Source of the DNA: Ascoidea asiatica
Lineage: Eukaryota; Ascomycota; Saccharomycetes; Ascoideales; Ascoideaceae
Assembly: GCA_001600695.1 (NCBI GenBank)
Contig: BCKQ01000001.1
Span: 499,916 to 563,915 of the forward strand
Reading direction: 5' to 3'
Length of the DNA: 64,000 nt
Positions 56,046-64,000 of the stretch are shown piece by piece. The notes under the pieces were generated by a model. The model was not told the DNA's origin. It did no database searches and worked only from the letters and a program-made list of their open reading frames with translations. The position numbers and the translations under genes were made by a program. Numbering within the stretch: position 1 is the stretch's first letter; each line of letters begins with the position of its first letter.

Positions 56046-57011
56046 TTACCTCCAACTCCATTATATAATTCTTCAATAATTTCTTCTTCAACTTATAATC
56101 ATTATTTAAAATTTATTTATAAAATTCAAAAAAATTCAGAATTTTTTAAAGATACTGTAAATTTAGGTAGAATTTGGTTAACTAAAAAAGGTTTTATTTC
56201 TGGTTCTTTTTCAAATGGTGGATTTGGTAATTTTGAATTTAATATGATTTTATCTTTATTATTAATTGGTGGTGGTAATGATAAAAATAAAATTTTATTA
56301 AATGGGTTTTCTTCTTATCAATTATTTAAAGGTGTTATAAAATATTTAGCAACTCAAGATTTATGTAAAAATGGTCATTTAATTTTTAATTCAAATAATG
56401 AAATTAAATCTAATCAATATTCAAAATATATTAATAATCAAGGTTTTAATATTCCAACAATTTATGATAAATTTACAAAATTAAATATTTTATGGAAAAT
56501 GAATAATTCTTCTTATAATTTATTAAAAAATGAAGCTTTAATAACTTTAAATTTATTAAATGAAAATATTAAAGATTCTTTTGATTCAATTTTTTTAAAA
56601 AATAATGATATTGATTATTTAAAATATGATATAAATTTAATTTTAAAATTTCCAATTCCAACAAATGATGAAAATTATTCAATTCATAAAATCTCAAACT
56701 CAAATCATATTAATAATGAAAATAATAAAGAAAATAATATTGAAAATAATATTGAAAATAATCAAAATAATCAAAATAATCAAAAATTAAAAACTAATAA
56801 TAATATTAATAATAATAATAATGATGATGATTCAATTGATAAAACAATTAATAAAAATGTTTTATATTTTAGTCCAATTTCTAAAATTTCTTTTGTAAGT
56901 TATGAAAATTATCTTAAAAATAAATTATATAATATTTTATTAACTGGTTTAAATGAAAGAGTAAAAGAAATTTCAATAAAATTCATTGAAAATTATGATA
57001 ATAATAATGAA

Positions 57012-57048
<37 letters not shown>

Positions 57049-59195
57049 GTAATAATAATAATGATAAAAAATTTATAAAAGATTATTCAGGTTCTCAATT
57101 TCCTTTAAATAAAAAAAAATATGAAATAAATTATTCAAAATCTTATATTAAAATTGGTTTAATTTTAAATCAAGATAATTGTGAAAAATTAGTTACAAAA
57201 GGTCCATTAAATACAAATTTAAATGAAATTAAAAATTTTAAAAAATTTTGGGGTAATAAATCTCAATTACGTAGATTTAAAGATGGTTCAATAAATCAAT
57301 GTGTTATTTGGGATTTTCAATATGATAAACCAATTGTTTTACAAATTATTAAACATATATTATCAAGACATATAAATTTAATTATTGGTTCTAAAATTAA
57401 ATGTGAATTAAATAATTTTATAAATAAAATTCCAAAACCTTTAATTCCATCTTCAAATAATTTATCAATTTTAAATAATTCAACATTTATGAATCTTAAA
57501 TTAAGTTTTGAAAAAATGAGTAAAATTTTATTTAATTTTAATCATGATTTACCTTTAAATATTAAAAGTATTTTACCAAATGGTCCTGGTTTTAGATATA
57601 CATCAATTTTACAACCTGTACCTTTTGCAATTTCAAATCCTGATTTTTTTAATGAAGTTTTATTACAATTTGAAACTTCAAAAAAATGGCCAGATGAATT
57701 AAATTCTTTAGAAGATATGAAAACTGCATTTTTATTAAAAATTTATGATTTATTACAAAAAAATGAAAAAAAAAATTTTTATAAATTTTTTATAAGTAAC
57801 GACAAAGAATCAATACCTTTTAATAATAATATTCGATTATTAAATATTATAACACCAGAAGGTTATGGATTTAAAATTCGAGTATTAACAGAAAGAGATG
57901 AAATTTTATATCTTAGATCAATTTCAAATTGTTCAAAAGAACAAAAAAAATTATTAGAACAAGTTTATTTAAAATTTTATCAAAAATATATTGGATCTAT
58001 AAAACATACAAGAATAGTTACATTAATTGCACAACATTATCATTTTTATTCACCAACAGTTAGATTATTTAAAAGATGGTTAGATGATCAATTATTATAT
58101 TGTCATTTAAATGATGAAATTATTGAATTAATAGTTTTAAAAATATTTGTTGATAGTGAAAATTGGTTACCACCAAATAGTGTTGAAAATGGATTTTTAA
58201 GAGTTTTACAATTTTTATCAAATTGGAATTGGAGAGAAACTCCATTAATTTTAGATTTATCAAAAAGATTAGATATTGAAATAAATGAATTAAGTAATGG
58301 AAATTTAAAATTTAAAAAAATTATGGAAGATGATAATATTAATAAAGATGATGAAGAAGAAATTAATAAAAAATTTAATTTAGATGATAAATTAAATATT
58401 AAAGAATATCAAAATTGTGTTTCAAATTTTCAAAAAATTAGAAAATTTGATCCAAATGGAATTAAAACACAATTTTTTATTGCAACTAAAGAAGATGAAA
58501 GTGGAATATTATGGAGTAATAATTTATTATTACCAATTGCAGCAAGATTAACAGCATTATCAAAAGTTGCAATAAATTTAATAAATTCTCAAGGATTTGA
58601 TAATTTTAAGATTAATAATAATTCAATAATAAATATATTATTTAAACCTGCATTAAATGATTATGATTTTATTATAAAAACAAAAAGTATTAAATTAACA
58701 GAAAGTAGTGGAATATTAGCAGATAATAGTTATAAAAATTTAATTATTAATAGTTTAAATGATTTCAATAATTTTACTACTACTAATAATAATAATAATA
58801 ATAATGAAGGAAATAATGAAGATGATGATATTAATAAAATAAGTGAAGAAGATGAAGAAAATAAACTTAAAGAAGAAATTATTAGTAAATTAGATCCAAT
58901 TAATGAATTTATAAAAGAATTAAATGAAAAATATTCAAATATTATAATTTTTTCAACACATAAAATAAGTGGATTAAATCATAAAGGAGAAAATGTTATA
59001 ACTGGATTATTTATACCTTCAATGATTACAAATAAGAATTTCAAAGTTAATTTAGGATATAATTTAAAACCTATTGATATTGATGAAAAAAATGAAAAAA
59101 TTATTATTAATAAAGAATCATTATTTGCAGAAATCTCCAGATTAGGAGGAGATTTAATAACTGGATTTGAATATAAAGGAATCTTAAAAAACTGA
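54828..59195 (+). CDS. UTP22: Small-subunit processome protein Utp22 (Nrap)
   Basis: A 1455-residue protein. The N-terminus is acidic and Ser/Asn-rich (1-130). Nrap landmarks follow: LNIIGSYSLKNLIRLPNKNIIDFIIQLPLELINLKDYLNYRIIYKKNFYL, VNLGRIWLTKKGF, LRRFKDGSINQCVIWD and GPGFRYTSILQPVPFAISNPDFFNEVLLQFETSKKWP. Further landmarks are IVTLIAQHYHFYSPTVRLFKRWLDDQLL and ILWSNNLLLPIAARLTALSKVA. Utp22 is a nucleotidyltransferase-like scaffold of the UtpC module acting with Rrp7 in 18S pre-rRNA processing. It is longer than S. cerevisiae Utp22 (about 1240) owing to Asn-run insertions, for example at about 725-750 and 1320-1345. Confidence 0.93.
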
Positions 59196-60063
59196 TGTTT
59201 TAATTGTTTTTTTTTTTATTTTTTTTTTTTTTTATTGGCTTAAAAGATGATTTAGATAAATAATAGATAATTGATAGTAGATTAATTGAAAAAAAAAAAA
59301 AAAAAAGTATGAAATTTTAAGGCTGTATGGTTTAAGGAAATATAGTTGTATATAATAATAATTAATTGTTTCTTTGAAAAAAAATTATTTATATTTTTGT
59401 TTGTTTGTTTGTTAATTTGTTTATACTCTTTTAAAAAGCTTTGTTTTTATTTGAATTTCTAATTTCTAATTTTTAGATTCTGATTTTATTTTTAATTTTA
59501 TTTTTGATTTCTTTCTTACTTTCTTTCTTTCTTTCATTCCTTTTTTTTCTTTTTTTCTACATTTCAAATAAGTATCATTTTGATTTCTGTTTGTTTTCCA
59601 ATTATTCAATCGTCATTGCATTTACTTCATAGTCATAATTAGTGTATCAGTACTCTCTCTGTGTAGTGTTTAACCCAGTGTTTCATTCGTTCTCGCTGTC
59701 GTCTTTTGCACCATCTTTTGCACCATCTTTTGCAATCTTCTTTTGCATTATCTTTTTGCACTTTCTTTTTGTGATTCTCCTTTCCGTATTCGGTAACTCC
59801 GCACTTGCCTTATCCGGTGCTTATATCCGCAGCTTCCGTTGTTTGCAAATTCTGAAATCATTTTCGATTTCTTGCTTTGAGCACTTGGGAAATGAAGATG
59901 TTTTTGAAGGATTTGAATCTGAGAGAGCAGAGAAGAGAATACAATAGAATAGATATATACATATACATATCAAGAGAAGATAATAATAGGAAGAAGAAGA
60001 AGAAGAGATCTTTTTCGATTATAGTACTTCAATTCATGTCATAAAGATAAAGAATAATCAATA
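59196..60063. promoter_or_regulatory. Region between UTP22 and the DUF1746 gene
   Basis: T-runs and A-runs just after UTP22 are its likely terminator and are followed by TTTG and TTTC tandems. A GC-richer patch at 59640-59900 holds an imperfect repeat of ATCTTTTGCACC (59709-59750). A GTG-started ORF of 101 codons across it is not credible. AGAAGA repeats precede the next ATG. Confidence 0.5.
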
Positions 60064-61164
60064 ATGGATGCCAATTCTCATCGTTTAAGTTCCTACAATA
60101 ATTTCAATAGTTTTAATAATAATGACACTTTAATAAATAATAATGGAAATAGTAATTATAATATAGCAAATGAAGAGAATTATGATAATAATACAGAAGA
60201 AATCAATCCAGAAAATGAATTTAGTTTTGAAGAAATTGAATTAAATAATCAAAGAATACTTAAAAAAAGAAAATCTGCATTTTTAACAGATTTAAATTCA
60301 ACTATTGAATTAATATGTTTTATATTAATGTTTATTATATATTTATTTGATTGTTCATTATTATTATTAATCTCAAGATCTTTAATGCAATCATTATTAT
60401 CAAAACCATTACCAAAAAATATAAGTGATAATACAAGATTATCAAATAAAAATTTAAGATTAATTGCAAGAGGTTTAATGTTTTCTGTATTTATAATAAA
60501 TTTATCAGTAATTTCAATAAGAATATTCTTAACTGAAAATGGTTATTTTCAAAATGGTAGAAATGAAATTAATGGTTATCTTTATGGTAGTTTAACACTT
60601 CAAATTATTGGTGAAAGTATAAATAAAAATCATTCAAAATTTAAAATTATAATTTTTGATTTTTTATTAACTGTATTTCAAATTTTTAAATTTTGTTTAT
60701 TTTATTCAAATATACTTGAAAGAGATGCTAAAGAATCTGAATCTTCTAATACAAATACAAATACAAATACAAATACCACTAATAATAATAATAATAATAA
60801 TAATACAAATACTTCAAATACAATAAATGAAAATGATACTCATAGTGGTAATAGTAATATACAAATAGAAAGTGATAATCCATCAGAATCTTCAACTAAT
60901 ATTAGAAGTATACCAACATCAGTAATTATTGAAAATGATATAATACCAAATTATGAAGGTGATGGATATACAGGTAATGTAAAAGTTATAAGTATAGATC
61001 CATTTTTTTTAATTAAAGATGCTTGGACTTTTGAACCTGATTTAGCTTCAATTAATGAAGATTTAAATAATTTTAATCCAAATAATCCAAATTCTAATAA
61101 TAACAATAATAATAATAATAATAATAATTCTTATTCATTTGAAATACCTGGATCTTTTGTATAA
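60064..61164 (+). CDS. DUF1746-family multi-pass membrane protein
   Basis: A 366-residue protein. The cytosolic Asn-rich N-tail (1-75) ends in RILKKRKSAFLTDLNS. A membrane region of about four segments follows: TIELICFILMFIIYLFDCSLLLLI, LIARGLMFSVFIINLSVISIRIF, NGYLYGSLTLQIIGE, then FKIIIFDFLLTVFQIFKFCLFYSNILERD. The FxxYxxDCSxxxLxxRxxxQ and GYLYGxLxxxxIGE patterns are those of the fungal DUF1746 domain. The C-tail is Asn/Thr repeats with a short conserved VISIDPFFLIKDAW. The function of the domain is not well defined; an endomembrane location is inferred. It is convergent with RPC40 (105 bases apart). Confidence 0.78.
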   Translation: MDANSHRLSSYNNFNSFNNNDTLINNNGNSNYNIANEENYDNNTEEINPENEFSFEEIELNNQRILKKRKSAFLTDLNSTIELICFILMFIIYLFDCSLLLLISRSLMQSLLSKPLPKNISDNTRLSNKNLRLIARGLMFSVFIINLSVISIRIFLTENGYFQNGRNEINGYLYGSLTLQIIGESINKNHSKFKIIIFDFLLTVFQIFKFCLFYSNILERDAKESESSNTNTNTNTNTTNNNNNNNNTNTSNTINENDTHSGNSNIQIESDNPSESSTNIRSIPTSVIIENDIIPNYEGDGYTGNVKVISIDPFFLIKDAWTFEPDLASINEDLNNFNPNNPNSNNNNNNNNNNNSYSFEIPGSFV

Positions 61165-61175
61165 TAAATAAATAA

Positions 61176-61177
<2 letters not shown>

Positions 61178-61210
<33 letters not shown>
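61178..61210. repeat. TA dinucleotide run between convergent genes
   Basis: About 16 TA units in the 105-base gap between the DUF1746 gene and RPC40 stop codons, followed by a short imperfect extension. Confidence 0.85.
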
Positions 61211-61213
<3 letters not shown>

Positions 61214-61269
61214 TATAATATTAAATAAAAATACATAATGATATATAATTGTTTATATATTAATGAATA

Positions 61270-62286
61270 CTAATTTATGGGACATTTACGTAAATATCTT
61301 GCTTTATTTGCTAAAATTTTAATTGATTTAAAAAAAATTTCTTCTGGAGGCATAGCACCTGTACTTTCAACATTAAATATAAAATGTTGTCTATCTCTAC
61401 CTAAGATAACTTTATTTTTAAATTCATCATGTCTTAAAACTTCTCTAGAAACTGTATCTTTTCTTGAATCTAAAACATAAGCTTCATTTTTATCATTTAT
61501 ACCAATAACACCAGTTGGAAAACAATGTTGAAATTTTTTTGCATCTTTATCTTTAATTGGTTTTAAAATTTTTATTACAGGTAATAATCTATAAGATGCT
61601 GTTGAAACTGGTGAAAATTTTGCATGATCTGAACCAATACCTAAAATACAATGAACTCTTAATGAAATCTCTTGTCCTGGTCTTAATTTTGCTAATAAAA
61701 TATCTGGATCACAAGGTATAACTGGATTATCTTTAAATTTTTCAATTTGTCTACCTTGTGGTTCAAATTTAAAATCTTTTGCATAAACATTTGAATTTTT
61801 ATATAAAATATTTGGATCTGTACAATTTTTTGGTGCATGAGAATTTCTTGAACATGATATATTTAATGTTAAAACTATAGTATTTTCATCAGTAAATTTA
61901 TCTTTTTCATCAACAGTATTATCTATCCAAGTTAATTGATCAGGATCAATTTTAAATGGAATTAAACCAATTCTATGACATAAAACTTCATCTTGAATTA
62001 CAGATGTATTATTAAACATATAAATATTTTCAGCAGCAACTGATGGAACTTCTGCAATCATTATACGACGAAAAGAATTTGCAAATGATGTATCTATATT
62101 AATTAAATCAAAATTCGCAACTCTTTCAGATATTGAAGTTATATTAATATCAAAATTTTTTTTAAAATTTTCTAAATTCCATTCATTATTATTTATTGAA
62201 TGTATTGTAGAACCTGGAAAATCAGTGGAATGAACATTGGATACATGATCATCATGTATTCTTACCAAATCCTCATCTCTAACCAT
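61270..62286 (-). CDS. RPC40: RNA polymerase I and III shared subunit AC40
   Basis: A 338-residue protein, almost the length of S. cerevisiae Rpc40 (335). The alpha-like dimerisation block is intact: FDLINIDTSFANSFRRIMIAEVPSVAAENIYMFNNTSVIQDEVLCHRIGLIPF. It is followed by RPGQEISLRVHCILGIGSDHAKFSPVSTASYRLLP and the C-terminal VLRHDEFKNKVILGRDRQHFIFNVESTGAMPPEEIFFKSIKIL. It pairs with AC19 to nucleate Pol I and Pol III. It has almost no low-complexity insertion, unlike most neighbours. It is divergent from the right-edge gene, with a CACGTG 270 bases upstream. Confidence 0.96.
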   Translation of the reverse strand: MVRDEDLVRIHDDHVSNVHSTDFPGSTIHSINNNEWNLENFKKNFDINITSISERVANFDLINIDTSFANSFRRIMIAEVPSVAAENIYMFNNTSVIQDEVLCHRIGLIPFKIDPDQLTWIDNTVDEKDKFTDENTIVLTLNISCSRNSHAPKNCTDPNILYKNSNVYAKDFKFEPQGRQIEKFKDNPVIPCDPDILLAKLRPGQEISLRVHCILGIGSDHAKFSPVSTASYRLLPVIKILKPIKDKDAKKFQHCFPTGVIGINDKNEAYVLDSRKDTVSREVLRHDEFKNKVILGRDRQHFIFNVESTGAMPPEEIFFKSIKILANKARYLRKCPIN

Positions 62287-63523
62287 CTTTATTCTTTATT
62301 TCCTTTTTCCAATGCTTGAATATCTTTCCAAGTTTACTTCTTCTTTTCTCACTTCTTTTTTTAAACTTTTGATTATTTAAAAATATTTCAAAATGTTCCT
62401 AATAAAAAATAAAAAAAAAAATGTAAGTTTATTTTCCGTGGCTGAAAAGTACGGAAACAAGATCCATATAACGGATAATATTTTATGACAGCGGTTTAAA
62501 TTTTAGGGCAAAGTTATAATTTATTCAGGTCAATTTAAATTGTCCTAGAATATAGCACGTGATCATTGAAGCCAGATCCGTGGCACTGCTTTCCTCTTTC
62601 CAACTTCCTGCTGCGAGTGAAGCTTTTGAAGCTTTTGAATTGCCGCCAGCAGAGCAAAGAAGCCTGCAGTGCCACCATTGTCAGGATCTAAAACAAGGAG
62701 ATAAATATATCAAACAAACAAGATATATAAAAACTAGATGTATTTGAATTAAAGGAACTGCTTCTCTATCTCTCTTTTATTCTTTCTTTATTTGAAACTC
62801 ATTGTTCATTATTCAGATCAATCAATCAGTTCATGCCAAAGAAAAATACCTGCAGATTACAATTTTTGTTTCTTAAGTTAATTTAAACTTGTTTGTTTAC
62901 ACCACCTATTTCATTCCCGTAAAAAACTGAATCAGACGCCTATTGCAAACTAAAAATTAAAGGGATTCAAATTCAAATAAAACCACTTCAATTCAATTCA
63001 ATTCTTTCATCAATTCTAAATCAGGTTATCAATCTTAACAATCACCAAGTATTTGAATAAGCCTAAAATTCTGAATATCTTTTATATTCAATTCATTCAC
63101 TTTATTTCATTTACACTATCAATAATAATTTGAGAAAAAAAAAAGGATTAAATATTTAATACCCATCGTCTAAAATATCTAAATTTATCAATAGATCAAA
63201 TTATTTATATCAAGTATACTTACTCAAACTTATGAGTAGTATAATATACAGTATATGACTATTTATATATAAATTGTTGTAAGAAACATCAAGAAATATA
63301 AATAAATTTAAACAATTTTTTCAATTAAAAATTACCAAATAATTTCAATCAAAATTTAAATTTTACTAATTTCTACTCGGTGATCTTTAACAATAGTATT
63401 ACGTAAAAAAATTAATATTGTAACATCAGTGTCCTTTTAATTTTATCTTTTTTTTATTAACTCCCTTTTAAAAAATAAACTTTAAACAATACAATTTTTA
63501 CTTACATTATTATAAATTTAAAA
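62287..63523. promoter_or_regulatory. Divergent promoter of RPC40 and the right-edge gene
   Basis: A GC-richer island lies at about 62435-62690, with CACGTG (62556-62561) and a GAAGCTTTTGAA direct duplication (62619-62640). AT-rich DNA follows to the next ATG, with TTACGTAA at 63399-63406. No gene is supported; a 62-codon ORF across the island is rejected. Confidence 0.5.
62556..62561. promoter_or_regulatory. CACGTG core upstream of RPC40
   Basis: TAGCACGTGATC context, about 270 bases before the RPC40 ATG, in a GC-richer island. Confidence 0.4.
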
Positions 63524-64000
63524 ATGTCTTTAATTAATAATAGCATTGATTCCAATATTAAACTTGTTCAAAATCAAAATCAAATTCCTCCTCCATTACC
63601 AAAAAGATCAATTTCAAATTCAATTTCAAATTCAATCTCCAATAACAATAATAATATAACTCCAAAGAAGAGAACTTCTTTAATGAATGCTGGCATTCAG
63701 ACTCCTTCTTCGTATAATTCTCCTTCATCTTCTTCTTTAAATAATTCTCAAATGCCTCGAAAACATTCAAGCTCAAATTCAAATCCAAATTCAATTTCAT
63801 ATTCAAATCCAAATTCAAATTCTTCAAACTCAACTTCTGTTTCTTCAAACATTACTACTAATAATACCACTCCCAACATAAATAATAATAGTAATAATAA
63901 TAACCATAATAATAATAATAATAGTGATGATTTTAATAATAATTTAAATGATCTAATAAATTCTTTTAGAAATCCTTCTGCTTTATTAGATCAAAATGAT
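63524..64000 (+). CDS. 5' part of a Ser/Asn-rich protein, cut by the window edge
   Basis: An ATG at 63524 opens a frame of 159 codons that is still open at the last base. The visible N-terminus begins MSLINNSIDSNIKLVQ, then PPPLPKRSISN, an Asn run, PKKRTSLMNAGIQTPSSYNSP, further Ser/Asn repeats, and LNDLINSFRNPSALLDQND at the edge. The composition and codons match the other genes, so it is real. The RTSLMNAGIQTP segment may be a phosphorylation-type motif. The family cannot be judged from this disordered part. It is divergent from RPC40. Minus-strand ORFs over the same bases are shadows. Confidence 0.85.
   Translation, partial: MSLINNSIDSNIKLVQNQNQIPPPLPKRSISNSISNSISNNNNNITPKKRTSLMNAGIQTPSSYNSPSSSSLNNSQMPRKHSSSNSNPNSISYSNPNSNSSNSTSVSSNITTNNTTPNINNNSNNNNHNNNNNSDDFNNNLNDLINSFRNPSALLDQND

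Noticed and set aside
63227-63245. ATACTTACT resembling the 5' end of U1 snRNA
   Set aside because: The following bases do not match U1, and no downstream U1 landmarks are present.

Overview
The window is nuclear DNA from a very AT-rich ascomycete yeast (Saccharomycotina). The signs are intronless genes with Leu read almost only as TTA, AAT-encoded polyasparagine runs, one clear short intron with yeast GTATGT/TACTAAC signals near a start codon, an intron-bearing tRNA-Tyr, and orthologues of Nab3, Wbp1, Utp22, Hpc2, Mdm38 and SUN-family wall proteins. I cannot name the genus. CTG codons are so rare that Leu versus Ser decoding is not settled here.

Layout. 0.8-17.3 kb is fairly gene-dense: a large coiled-coil protein, NAB3, the BolA protein FRA2, a small membrane protein, IDP1, tRNA-Tyr(GTA), an F-box/LRR-like protein, a prefoldin-like protein, a possible small spliced gene, tRNA-Glu(TTC), an AIF-type flavoprotein and TRP1. 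From 17.3 to 25.7 kb there is an 8.4-kb gene desert. An ECL1-type zinc protein follows, then 5.2 kb of non-coding DNA with a GC-richer, hairpin-rich island, then a D-2-hydroxyacid dehydrogenase. A decayed gene lies at about 32.9-33.5 kb, then a long promoter, a SUN-family cell-wall gene and a second, identical tRNA-Glu. HPC2 (spliced), an Arf-GEF of the SYT1 type, a DMT transporter, WBP1, a candidate intron-hosted C/D snoRNA, MDM38, UTP22, a DUF1746 membrane protein, RPC40 and a gene cut by the right edge complete the window.

The genes are a typical eukaryotic mixture with no operon-like pathway. Several are informational: NAB3 (ncRNA termination), UTP22 (small-subunit processome), RPC40 (Pol I/III), HPC2 (histone chaperone complex) and the candidate snoRNA. 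IDP1, MDM38 and probably the small TM protein are mitochondrial. WBP1 and the DUF1746 protein belong to the secretory or endomembrane system, and the SUN protein to the wall.

The intergenic DNA is the unusual part. It has GC-richer promoter islands carrying CACGTG and TTACGTAA palindromes, many tandem arrays with 10-11 bp units, and the large gene desert beside TRP1. The least expected items are the candidate snoRNA in an apparently non-coding host transcript, the HPC2 micro-exon, the decayed helix-turn-helix-like gene, the centromere-sized desert and the folded island near 28.3 kb.
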